NCBI GenBank assembly: GCA_964019695.1
Contig: OZ026519.1
Coordinates: forward strand, 29,789,213-29,853,212
Source: Loripinus fragilis
Lineage: Eukaryota; Mollusca; Bivalvia; Lucinida; Lucinidae
Length of the DNA: 64,000 nucleotides
Direction: 5' to 3'
The position numbers were made by a program, and so were the translations under genes. The notes below the pieces were generated by a model. It ran no database searches. It had not been told where the DNA came from and was given only the letters and a program-made list of their open reading frames with translations. Within the stretch, counting starts at the first letter, position 1; each line of letters opens with the position of its first letter. Shown here in pieces: positions 42,841-54,075 of the stretch.

Positions 42841-43928
42841 CTGTTATTTCTATTAGCCAAAGTGGTTTGGCAGACTCCAAGCAACAGACTTTCAGGTAAA
42901 AATGAGCATTTGTACAGCTCTTAACCTTTTACAACTTGCATGCTTTGTAATTTTGCAGGCTTTGCTTTGCTTGATTTGTCTTCCTGGTGTCTTGCGATGG
43001 TTGAGCGGCTCTTCGTCGCGGTGCCATGGGGTTGTCTGCGGTTTGTGATTGTGGTATTTCCTGATCATACTCGCTATTTTTTTGTCATCCACAGATTTTT
43101 CAAAGATTAATTTTTTCAAAGAAACCCTTTAGAATATACAACCAGTCTCAAATAGTTTGGGTCCATATTAGTGATATTCTTTTTGTCCTAAAGATGTTAT
43201 CTGCTTTATATATCTGCTTTGCATATATATAAATATACTTCAGACTAGATTTTACGATGGAAACAAACACTATGGACCTTGATTAAACTGATCCTAGGGG
43301 GAGCAGTCTGATCTTGGTCCATAATGTTTGCAATATATGATACCTAAGAACATACTCAGACTAGAGAGCAGACAACAAAAGGTGTGAATGGCTGGAAAAG
43401 GAATAATCATGTAGGTCCAGTTAAGCAAAAAAATTTGAGCGTAAAATTATTATTACTTTATTACCAATCAATTTCAACATGTGTTGTGGGTGCTCAAAAG
43501 AACCATCTCATTGAGATGGTTCTTTTAAGTACCCACAACATATGTTTTGGTTGAAAAATGTGAAAAATAATTTTCAGCTGGAGGCCTGTAATAAACCCTA
43601 ATAAGAGACAAAGTTTTATTTAAATCTGCTGACAAGCCAGTCTCATGGAATTTGATGCCTTAATCAGTTTCTTAGAAAAAAAAATGTCTGTTGCAAAATT
43701 TCAAAGGCACCTTAAGGGTTAAAAGGTTATTGCTTGATACTAGGGGTCATTTCACTTGTTTCATTAACTCAATCTAAACGTTGCCTTTATGTAACTTGTT
43801 GTCTGGATAGCTTGCTTCATTGAAATACTAGCTAGTCTATGTAGCTTAACAGGCAGCTTTCCTACACAATAATTCAACTTCAGTCTTGTATGATACGATC
43901 TGAATATTTAGGGTAAAAATCTACTTAC
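42841..43928. other. Mixed dispersed repeats
   Basis: A Lys/Arg/His-rich minus-strand frame (43119-42892) is open but lacks fixed splice sites. A GATCAG hairpin lies near 43270-43330. A clear AAAGAACC stem-loop has arms 43482-43510 and 43512-43540. Confidence 0.55.
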
Positions 43929-44027
43929 CTTTTCTAATTATAATATGTAGCATTTTTCTTTAATGGCCTCCACCATCCCCTTATAGCCATCCTTACACCA
44001 CCTTTATCTTGTTCTCTTTAATTAGCA
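43929..44027 (-). ncRNA. Putative non-coding exon C
   Basis: Acceptor 'tgctacttttacag' is followed by 99 nt and a strong donor AAAAG|GTAAGTAG. All three frames contain stops. See exons B (45719-45781) and A (47171-47295) on the same strand. The splice sites are good, but expression is unproven. Confidence 0.35.
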
Positions 44028-44519
44028 CTGTAAAAGTAGCATGAAAAAATTATACATGAAAACCTATTAGTGTCATCTGCTCACAGTCGTTGCAGTTTGG
44101 ACCCAGATCAGGCCTGACAAAATCTGGGTCCAAATTGTTGGATACTGACAGATTTTTTAGAATGAATTTCTAAAATTTATGTTTAGCTCAAAATTTTTTT
44201 AGCAGATGCAAAGAGATATAAACCAAATGAGGCAGGTCAATGCATAAGAAACTAGGTTCAATGTAAAAAGGGTCACTAAGGGATGCTTATCCCCTGCAGA
44301 GTAAGGATCCGTATCAGCAAATGACCTTAGTTTTAGGAAGTCTTCAGTAAAATCTGTGCCATAGAAAGACCCAAGCAGTTAAAAAAACAACGCTTAGTTA
44401 AACAAGCTGCCATTTTGACAAACTATTTTCAAGACATCAAACTTCTTTTGTGTAATTTTTCAATGTGTCTACAAGCCTAAGTTAAGAGATTGTAACAGAA
44501 AACTATTTTTTTTATTTCT

Positions 44520-44595
44520 CAACTATAACAAATGTTGTGGATACTCAAAAGAACCATCTCAATGAGACATTCTTTTGAGCACCCAAAACATCCTA
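44520..44595. repeat. AAAGAACC stem-loop, solo copy
   Basis: 'tgttgtggatactcaaaaga' faces 'tcttttgagcacccaaaaca'. Confidence 0.85.
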
Positions 44596-44889
44596 AACTT
44601 ATGGATAGAAAATATTCAAAATTTTATGCTAAAAATCTGTGTTTATTTAAACCTGAATGTCTACACCGAGTATAGAAAGTATTAGATGCCAACAGCAAAA
44701 GCTCAGTTAAGATAAGACTGACACTATGAAAAAAGCATACCCACCCCAAAAACTGAGGGGTGAGGGGGTAAATTCACTTTAACTACATTAATTCTATATG
44801 AGGTACTGTTGCGAAAAAAGGAACCATTGGGCACTTTTAAGAAAGCAGGTTAATCCATTTATACTGGAAAAAAATATTTCTCACCTTTT

Positions 44890-45310
44890 ATCACTTTTGA
44901 AATGATCTTATAGCACAAGCATGGATTTTCCTAAGCCTAGCTAATTTGGGGTCAAATATCAGCTTCTTCCCAATTCAAAAATGAACAAAAACTTCCCAAA
45001 AAGGTGTATATCATTCCCAATATCTTAATTCTACATTTTGGTGAAAATTTCATGAAAATTCGAACAAATAGCAAAGTTACAGATTCATGGAAATTTGCAT
45101 AAAAATTCATTTACATTAATATGCAAATTTTCATGAGTTTTATAAAGGGCAATCAAAGCAACAAATATGTTACAGCTTTATACTGCTCATTTCAAGCTAT
45201 TCAATCTAAAATGGCGGTCCAGAATTAATTCTTTCCATTTTTGATGGTCCAAATGTTTTTCCCAATTCAACAGGGTCCCAATTTCATTATGATAGGAAAA
45301 TCCCTGACAT
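44890..45310. repeat. Dispersed repeat, partner of 13010-13450
   Basis: It shares the words listed for the partner, in the same orientation. A GATC-rich hairpin follows at 45390-45450. Confidence 0.75.
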
Positions 45311-45718
45311 GGTGCTATTATGATGAGATGCTGCATAATGTGGCATCTAATTCTCTGCCTGCTAGTGGTGTCTTCTCAAAAACTTTGCAAAAAGTTTGAT
45401 CCCGATATGGCCCAACAAATCCTTGGGCCTGATCGGGATACAATTTGTTTTGACACAGATGGTATTCCAGTTGTAATTATTAACCCTTAACCTGCCAATA
45501 TTTTTATCCTGAAAATAGCTTGATTTTAAAAATGCTGCATATAGTCAAATGCACTTCAGACTAGATTTGTTCATGGGAACAAACTATCAGACTGATCCCA
45601 AGGAAGCAGTCTGATCTTGGTCCATATTGTTTGTAATATAGGCTACCTAAGAACATAAGCAGATGAGAGGAGAAGATCACTTGCAGGCTAACGGTTAAGA
45701 AAAGCTTGTGATACTTAC

Positions 45719-45781
45719 AATTGAATCAGATATGATTCCATATTTGCCAACACTTCCAACACTAGGAACTCTTCAATCAAC
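45719..45781 (-). ncRNA. Putative non-coding exon B
   Basis: Acceptor 'ccatttacag', 63 nt, donor AATT|GTAAGTAT. One frame is open (LIEEFLVLEVLANMESYLIQ), but exons A and C do not extend it cleanly. Either non-coding or part of a 5' UTR. Confidence 0.35.
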
Positions 45782-45839
45782 CTGTAAATGGAATACACAG
45801 ATATGCTAAGCAATAAGCAGGCATGTATGGTCTATAAAA

Positions 45840-46450
45840 TAATTTTTCATGCTTTTGTTGTTGTCTGCTGACTTTTCCAAAGTTGACTTTCAAAAATTAA
45901 TTCAGGAATGTTATCAGAGTGAAAACAGTTTGGATCAGGACTGGCATTCTGATGGCCATGATCTGGGTCCAAACTGTTTGCAAAGGTTATCAGCAGATGA
46001 AAACAAGAGAATCAGTAACACCGATGGACGCCCAAATAAATGCTTGTTTGAAAAGGCTGCAAGTTGATATCTCTAATAAGGTTATGCTCTGGACAAAAAA
46101 CTAAGTATAATAAAGGGCAATAACTCCTATATTATGCAAAAGAGAGTTATGAATCTTTTACTCTGCACCTCCCCATATCACAATCTATATACCAATGAAG
46201 TTTCAGGCTGATACCTCTTTATAGTTTTGGTGTTATACTCCAGATAAAATACAATTATGAAAAATAACAAAGGGCAATAACTCCTAAATTATGCATAAGA
46301 GAAATATGGTTCTTAACACTTCACTTCTCATCGAGTTCTATATACCAATAAGGTTTCAAGTTGATACCTCTCATAGTTTGTGATATGCTCCGAACAAAAT
46401 TAAGACGGAAGGACAAAGCGGCAGCTATATGCTCTCCCGTTGGGGAGCAT
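45840..46450. repeat. Dispersed repeats (GATCAG family, then 'aagggcaataactcctaaat' family)
   Basis: The second family has two direct units (46110 and 46270) and ends 'ctatatgctctcccgttggggagcat', a common type of dispersed unit end. Confidence 0.65.
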
Positions 46451-46529
46451 AAAAAGTCACAAGCATGGAAATAGTAAAATACAGTAGACTTAAATCGTTA
46501 CATTAATAATACTGATATTCTTGAAGATG

Positions 46530-46748
46530 GTGATAAAACTTTTTCCATGCTCAACTCAATTGAGCATGAAATTACAACTGCTCTTAAAAACTAGAAAACT
46601 GAAAATATTGATTTTTTTCTTTTTTAAAACGCATATTATATTTTTCCTGCTGATAAATGTTAAAATGCCAACAATTGTTGGCATTTTAACATTTTTGAGC
46701 AGGATAAACTCATGTTCTGTTGAGTTGAGCATGAAAAAAGTTTCATAA
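46530..46748. mobile_element. Small inverted-repeat element with a perfect central palindrome
   Basis: The ends 'aaactttttccatgctcaac' (46536) and 'gttgagcatgaaaaaagttt' (to 46743) are mirror copies. Inside lies a perfect 40-bp palindrome at 46655-46694 (AAATGTTAAAATGCCAACAA and its complement, no spacer). Non-coding. Confidence 0.8.
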
Positions 46749-47170
46749 CCTCGAGGCCTGGACTGTTGTATCCAAAGCAAACAGATAGTTTCCTAGTCAG
46801 ACTGCTCCTATGTCCTGTTGTTATTAATATCAAATAGTTTGAACTAAGCAAACAAATAATTCTCACATCTATATCAAAAATTTGTAACTTGACAGCTGTG
46901 AGGCATTAAGTTTGCATGTTACATCAATGAGTATGGTCAATGTTTTAAAATTTGAACACTTCTTTCTGTTCAATTTAAATGATGGTTTTCAGGGCTGAAA
47001 TTAGCAAAATGCTTATTAGAATACTTAATAGGGAAGACTCTGATCAGACTGATTCTTTAGAAGCAGTCTGATCTGATTCTACTCTGTTTGATAGTCCTTT
47101 TTGCCAGGAAACTAATGTTTGAAAAGTTTAGAACATTTGATGTTATATTGATGATAAATGTAGTACTTAC

Positions 47171-47295
47171 CTAGAGAAGTGCTGGCAACCATCCAAAGAT
47201 GTTGTTAATGCTGGTTTCCCAGGAGTAATTCCTCAGACATCTAAGCAGAACACTACACACAACAAGGTGCCTGGTTGCTGAAACATCTGAGGCTT
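47171..47295 (-). ncRNA. Putative exon A
   Basis: Acceptor 'aaaatgtttttag', 125 nt, strong donor CTCTAG|GTAAGTAC. One frame is open across almost the whole exon (ASDVSATRHLVVCSVLLRC and onward to PALL), but it ends in TAG exactly at the donor. It may be a 5' UTR exon of a minus-strand gene or part of a long non-coding RNA with exons B and C. Confidence 0.4.
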
Positions 47296-48109
47296 CTAAA
47301 AACATTTTATTTATAATTTTACATACAAAATACATGTGTTAAAACATAAAATCAGCCTGCTCATGGGACTAGTACTTAATACATTCAAGACCAGTGAAGG
47401 TTCAAACAACCCTATGCATATGCACAGTCTTGCCAGAGCCTTTGCTGTTCACATACACTTAAATATTTTAGTAGACCTCTTAGTTATGATCCAATAAAGA
47501 CGACCCCACTCTTTCCCTGTGCATGTTTAAGGAATGATTTTATACCTATGTTATAAGTACTATTATCTCATGGAATCATCCAAACAATGATGATTTATGA
47601 GGATGAAAATGAGGATAACCAATAGTGAGAATGATGAAAACAGAGAGTCCAGGATTCTACTAAGATAATAGTGAAAAGGTTAAATCGTTTAATTGCTATG
47701 ATAAAACTGATGACTAATATTGGGGACTTAGTAGCCTATTCAATTATATTTCATTGGCACAAACCACGGATGACATTTGTCCTTGGGGAGTCAGTGAGTG
47801 GAAATGATGTATCCAGAATCCTGATTTAATAGCCAGCTTGAAAGAAGCAAAGTTTTGTAAAAAATCTGTTAAAATTACTTTATTTACACTCTCCTGCTTA
47901 TTCATTAATAGCACTGTATTTATATAAATTTAACAGTATACAATCCCTTAATATTTTAAGTCCACTGTCCAGCTCCGTAAAGGCAGAGATCTACATACAC
48001 TATAGTGTCACCTTAATTAGGTTTACATCTTAGATACTCAAAAGAGTATTTAGTTTCATTAACATCTTGTTGGTCCAGATCTGGAACCCAAAATTTTTGC
48101 AAAGGTTAT

Positions 48110-50240
48110 CAGCAAGCAATACTAGCGGTAAAGAGTTAAACTGACCTTGTATCTTACTCTCTTCATACCATAGGTAAGCTAGGTTTAGTGGTAGTGGCGT
48201 TTCCTGGTCATATAGTTACCTGTATTATATCCATTCTACCTTGATAATACATATGTACTATAAGTTGCTATTTGTTTTTTGTTTGATTTGATTCTTTACG
48301 TCCCATCAACAATCTTTCAGTTATAAATGGATGGGTCTTCCTGGGTTGAACCAGTACTAAGCTTGGATTCTATAAGTTACTTTACACCAACCTAATAATC
48401 ATTATATTGCCTACTTAGCATGTAAAGAGTTCATCTGTCCTTGTATCTCTATCTCTTCATATCATAGGTAAGCTATGTTTAGTGATTGTGGCTTTTTCCT
48501 TGTCATATAGTTAACCTGTATTATACCTATTCTATCTTGATAATACATCTGTACTATAAGTTGCTATACACCAACCTAACAATAATCATGATACCTTGCC
48601 GGTAAAGAGTTAAATTGTCTTTGATCTTCTATCTCTTCATATCAAAGGCAAGCTAGGTTTAGTGATGGTGACTTTTTCCTGGTCATATAGTTACCTGTAT
48701 TATACCTATTCTATCTTGATAATGCATCTGTACTATAAGTTGCTATACACCAACCCAAACAAAAATCATGATACCTTGCCGGTAAAGAGTTACATTGTCG
48801 TTGATCTTCTATCTCTTCTTATCATAGGTACGCTAGGTTAAGTGATGGTGACTTTTTCCTGGTCATATAGTAACCTGTATTAAACCTATTCTACCTTGGT
48901 CATACATCTATATCATCAGTGGCTATAAACCAACAATATCCCTGTTATTTCCTACCTCAACGGTGAAAAGTTAAATTGGCCTTATATCTCAATTTTCTTC
49001 TTATCATAGGAAAGCTAGGTTAAGTGACAGTGGCTTTTCCTGGTCATTTAAGTACCTGTATTATACCCATTTTACCTTGATCCTACATCTGTACTATAAG
49101 TTGCTATACTCCAACCTTACAATAATCATTATACTTCCTACTTAGCATGTAAAGAGTTAATGTGTCCTTGTACCTCTATCTCTTCTTATTAAAGGTAAGC
49201 TAGGTTTAGTGATGGTGACTTTTGCTGGTCATGTAGTTAACCTGCATTATTCCTATTCTACCTTGATCTTACATCCATATATCTGTACTATAAGCTGCTA
49301 TACATCAACCTAACAATAATCAGGATATTTCCTACCTAGCAGGTAAAGAGTTCATCTGTCCTTGTACCTCTATCTCTTCTTATCATAGGTTAGCTAGGTT
49401 TAGTGATGGTGACTTTTGCTGGTCATGTAGTTAACCTGCATTATTCCTATTCTACCTTGATCTTACATCCATATATCTGTACTATAAGCTGCTATACATC
49501 TACCTAACAATAATCAGGATATTTCCTACCTAGCAGGTAAAGAGTTCATCTGTCCTTGTACCTCTATCTCTTCTTATCATAGGTAAGCTAGGTTTAGTGA
49601 TGGTGACTTTTGCTGGTCATGTAGTTAACCTGCATTATTCCTATTCTACCTTGATCTTACATCCATATATCTGTACTATAAGCTGCTATACATCAACCTA
49701 ACAATAATCAGGATATTTCCTACCTAGCAGGTAAAGAGTTCATCTGTCCTTGTAGTTCTATATCTTTTTATCATAATATTAAGTAAGCTATGTTTAGTGA
49801 TAGCGGCTATTCCTGGTCATATAGTTACCTGTATTATACCTATTCTACCTTGATCCTACATCTGTACTATAAGTGCCTATACATCAACCTTAAAATATTC
49901 CTGGTATTTCCTACCTGGAAGGTAAAGAGTTAAATTGTCCTTATATCTCAATCTCTTCTTATCATAGGTAAGCTAGGTTTAGTGTTAGTGGCTTTTCCTG
50001 GTCATATAGTTACCTGTATTATACCTATTCTACCTTGATCCTACATCTGTACTATAAGTGCCTATACACCAACCTTAAATATTCCTGGTATTTCCTACCT
50101 AGCAGGTAGAGTTAAATTGTCCTTATATCTCACTCTTCTTATCATAGGTAAGCTAGGTTAAGTGATAGTGGCCTTTCCTGGTCATATAGTTACCTGTATT
50201 ATATCTATTCTACCTTGATCAATGTTACACCTGGACTAGA
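48110..50240 (+). repeat. Tandem array, 11 units of about 180-195 bp, each with AG|GTAAGC
   Basis: Units are marked by 'cttcttatcataggtaagct' at about 48172, 48467, 48649, 48829, 49011, 49195, 49389, 49582, 49787, 49968 and 50148. Three central units (49195-49720) are nearly identical, so expansion there is recent. A SINE tail interrupts the first unit (48268-48372). A pyrimidine tract followed by ATAG|GTAAGC recurs in most units. Confidence 0.92.
48268..48372 (-). repeat. SINE tail inserted in the first array unit
   Basis: Minus strand: 'gtactggttcaacccaggaa' to 'gatgggacgtaaagaatcaa'. It lengthens the first unit to about 295 bp, so it is an insertion into the array. Confidence 0.8.
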
Positions 50241-50526
50241 AGTTGCAATACATGAACCACAATGTCTTTGGTGTTTTGCTTCATACTCCCTTAGAATAAA
50301 TCAGTACTAAGCTTTAGGAAATTAAATCTAAAAGCAAGTTAACAGAACAGGGCTTGTACACTGACTGATATATTGATGGTCCTTTCATATTGGTCCTTTG
50401 GGACCTTTAGATTTAGGACAATGTTTCCTTCATAGGTTCTGAATGGATGGTAAAGCTTGTTTTAAAAGGATGAAGATATTTTTCTCTAGATGGATAAAAT
50501 GTGCAATATTTAAATGAATAAAACCT

Positions 50527-51104
50527 AGGCAGCTTAGATTCAATCTAAAGTGTCAATGACAATTAAGATACGTTCAACCCAAAGATATATATTACACCTA
50601 AGATCTCACTTTCTATATAGAGGAGCTCTTGACCACCTCAGGTCTGCACTCAAGGTCGATCGCATCCAAGAGGAGAACTCTGAAAGTTGGAGCTCAGCCT
50701 CTGCCGACTCCATACAAAGTAGTGCAGCACCTAGGAGTAATATAGCATGAATGGGAAGAACAATATAGAACACTGCCACAACTAGAAGAGCTCATACAAC
50801 TGCAAGGAAATGTTCAGGCAGCTTAGATTCAATCTAAAGTGTCAATGACAATTAAAATACATTCAACCCAAAGATATAGTACACCTAGGATCACACTTTC
50901 TATATAGAGGAGCTCTTCACCACCTCAGGTCTGCAATCAAGGTCGATCGCATCCAAGAGGGGAACTCTGAAAGTGGGAGCTCAGCCTCTGCCGACTCCAT
51001 ACAAAGTAGTGCAGCACCTAGGAGTAATATAGCATGAATGGGAAGAACAATATAGAACACTGCCACAACTAGAAGAGCTCATACAACTGCAAGGAAATGT
51101 TCCT
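50527..51104 (+). repeat. 289-bp direct tandem duplication
   Basis: Copies 50527-50815 and 50816-51104 differ at few sites. In each, after 'ctttctatatag', a plus frame reads GALDHLRSALKVDRIQE and ends PRSNIA plus TGA. Copy differences change amino acids (D/H, L/I, E/G, W/G), which does not suggest selection on this frame. No family is recognised. Confidence 0.85.
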
Positions 51105-52540
51105 TGGAGGTAACTTCTATAGTTAAAGCAGTGCCATAAAAGTGATGAACCAATAAGGTATATCACACTAAAAATTTGTCTTTATTATAAAGATTAACAG
51201 TTGCTGCTCCATTCAGAACCTACAAAATATTCAAAAATGTTTGTGAAAATGATTCCAGATTTTCACCTTTAAAAACACTTTTCAGAGTTTTGCTAATCTC
51301 TTGCAAAAACTGTTGCTTTATACTTAAGTCTAACAAACATAGAAGTAAATAGACAAATTCCGGTTTAAAGGTAATGGATTGTTGATGTGGTATTGGTCAA
51401 TATGACCATATTGAATATTAAATCTTACTGGAGAGCATAGACTCCTGGAATAAAGCAATACAGCGATAAAAAGGCTGTCAATCTGATGAATTCTCAATCA
51501 TTCATCTGAACATGTCGATATTTCATTTGACTATAAACTTTGGAGCCTACCCTATATATATTATGAAGATTCTCCTATTTCCACAAAATGACTAGTTAGC
51601 CACTTTGCTGTGCCTCATTATGAATTTTTTTTAAGTAACTTAAGTGGTCTATCCCATGGCAGTTAAAAAGTGGTCAGATGACCAAATTAAATTTTAAGAT
51701 AAGGAAAACAGAACACACAACCAAAAAAGCTATGATTACCTAATTTTATAATGGATGATTGACCGGTTTTGAGCCAATTAAATCTTTTCATTTCAGCTTA
51801 AGGACCACATGCAGCAAGAGAGTTGCATTTAAGATTTTTTGGATGCCACTTGCCAGAGTTAGCCAAATTCCAAAACATAGTTAATTAATTCTAATGGATA
51901 TTAAGACAAGCAGAACCAAGGGCTAGATTTGACCTGTTTAACCCAGCACCAGATTTATCCTGGCAATTTCCACGATCACCAAAACAAATCATTGACCCTG
52001 CTTTATCTATGACAGAAGTCAGTGTTGTTACAAAAAGTTATTATGCTTTTAGAAAATATTGTTTACTTTGATATTTTGAGAAAATCTATGCCTAAGCATG
52101 AAATAGTGTTTTCAGCAAGTGGCAAAAAATGAGTGAAAACCCCAGATGAATAGGGATTTTCTACAATATTAAAATGTATAATTTTTCAAATAAAGGTCTT
52201 GGGTCAGCTTAGGATTTTTTTCAATTTAACAATCAGTGAAGTCTTTGCATGAACTGACAAAGACCAAGAGTGAAGCTTGCTAATAATAATCAGATGGACT
52301 GCCAGGGAGGCAATACCCAACCCCCTTTCTTAAAACATCAGTGAATTTTCTCAATGGTTAGGAGAGATTGCCTATTCTACAATACGATTATCCTATCTTT
52401 GCTTGAATGAGAATTAAGAGATTGCTAATAAAATAATGAAGTCAACAATTTAAGTACTATATCTTACTTTTAAAAAAAAATCCTTAAAGATGAGTAGATA
52501 CCAGTAATGTGTTGGATGTAACATCGAAACCCTCACTTAC
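51105..52540. other. Unassigned AT-rich sequence
   Basis: No tandem structure, no supported exon, no repeat shared within the window. Confidence 0.45.
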
Positions 52541-53060
52541 TTGCCAAGTGAAATCTTGAAAGGAGACCATCCAGGTGAACTTAAACCTATACATTGTACT
52601 AATACTAATAATTATTTAAAACACATTGTACTAATACTAATAATTTACTTGCAATACCTTGTATCAAAACTAATAATAATAAAACTAATAATTTACTTGC
52701 AATACCTTGTATCAAAACTAATAATATCTAAACTAATCATTTACTTATGATACCTTGTACCAATACTAATTATTTACTTACAATACCTTGTATCAATACT
52801 AATAATTTACTTACAATACCTTGTAACAATACTAAAAATTTACTTACAATACCTTGTATGAATACTAATGATTTACTTACAATACACTGTACCAATACGA
52901 TAATTTACTTACAATACCTTGTACCAATACGATTATTCACAATACCTTGTACCAATACAAAATTTACTTACAATACCTTGTACCAATACAAAATTTACTT
53001 ACAATACCTTGTACCAATATGATAATTTACTTACAATAACTTGCACCAATTCTAATGATT
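52541..53060. repeat. Minisatellite of 'acttacaataccttgtaccaat' units
   Basis: About 11-12 units of 33-42 bp ('taataatttacttacaatac' plus 'cttgtaccaatac'), with slipped and shortened copies. The left edge (52541-52590) contains an exon-like strip with donor GTAAGTGAGG on the minus strand. Confidence 0.9.
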
Positions 53061-53109
53061 TACTTACAATTTAGGTGAAATCACCAAATCTAGATAATCT
53101 GAGATAATA

Positions 53110-53440
53110 CATACAATTCTTCACTTACATGACCAGTGAAATCTTTGAATAGGAAGAGCCTGTCTTGGAAGTCATACCAATACCTCATTTAGTTGACCAG
53201 TGATATTGTTGAACAGGAAGAGACAGTCTTTGAAATCATACCAATACCTCGCTTAGACGACCTATGAAATCGTTGAACAGGTAGAGACAGTCTTGGAAGT
53301 CATACCAATACCTCGCTTAGACGACCAATGAAATCGTTGAATGGGTAGAGACAGTCTTTGAAGTCGTACCAATACCTCGCTTAGACGACCAACAAAATCA
53401 TTGAGCAGGAAGAGACGGTCTTGCCAGTCATACCAATAGC
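53110..53440 (-). repeat. 64-bp tandem array, five units, exon-like on the minus strand
   Basis: The minus-strand unit reads 'ggtatgacttccaagactgt', 'ctctacctgttcaacgattt', 'cattggtcgtctaagcgag'. One unit (53120-53165) ends in a good donor (CAT|GTAAGTGAAG). In the others the same position is CTAAGCGAGG or CTAAATGAGG. A 64-bp period does not preserve frame. Confidence 0.88.
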
Positions 53441-53699
53441 AATAGCTTTAGATTCTATGGATGAATGGCTACACATCGCTGAAGCTGTTTATTTGAGAAA
53501 CTACCTATGCTGTAATATCAATGTATTACATAAAATTTTATCAAAGTTAAACTTAGACCGACTCAGCGGAATAGTTTTTTCTATATTAGGTGAGTATTAA
53601 ATATAACACTAACTGCAAACTCAATGTGGAGCTCTTGAGTGGAGATGCAGAACCAATGAATGGCCTTGCCATAATTTTATATTGCTGCATATGTTACAC

Positions 53700-53815
53700 C
53701 AATAGCTGCTTTGTGTAAATGCTTTACATTGTAGTCAAAAGAATTTCAGTCATGTCGGATCATTTCCTGGGTTGAACCAGTACAAAGCACCTCAAGGTAT
53801 AATAGTATTGTCATC
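53700..53815 (-). repeat. SINE tail
   Basis: Minus strand: 'gtactggttcaacccaggaa', 'atgatccgacatgactgaaat'-type tail. The head is absent. Confidence 0.7.
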
Positions 53816-53867
53816 CAAGGATATTGATAACCAAATTATATTCCTCTTTTAAAAGGCTACACCTTAT

Positions 53868-54075
53868 TTGTTTGTGTTGATGCTTTACATGCCAGTCAAC
53901 AACTGAAACCAAATCAACAATTTTTCAGTAATGTTGGGACAATTTCCCGTCTTCCTGGGTTGAACCAGTACTAAGTAGAGGATAAAGTGTCAAGAAAGTG
54001 CCTTCTGTGAGTCTTGAACTCATCACCCTTCGGCACAGAGTCTAACACTCTACCAACTGAGCCACTGTGCTCCCC
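53868..54075 (-). repeat. Full-length tRNA-derived SINE
   Basis: The minus strand has a tRNA-like head with A box TGGCTCAGTTGGTAGAGTG (54064-54046) and B box GAGTTCAAGAC (54021-54011). A body follows with 'gtactggttcaacccaggaa' and a tail 'gactggcatgtaaagcatca' then 'acacaaacaaa'. Pol III internal promoter boxes are correctly spaced. The conserved body resembles broadly distributed animal SINE cores, but the exact superfamily cannot be told by eye. Confidence 0.85.

Noticed and set aside
42892..43119. Lys/Arg/His-rich minus-strand frame of 75 codons
   Set aside because: Composition looks protein-like, but there is no clear acceptor or donor and it may be part of a dispersed repeat. I cannot support it as an exon.
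54046..54075. tRNA gene
   Set aside because: A and B boxes are present, but no full cloverleaf can be drawn and the same body and tail recur at four other places. It is a SINE.
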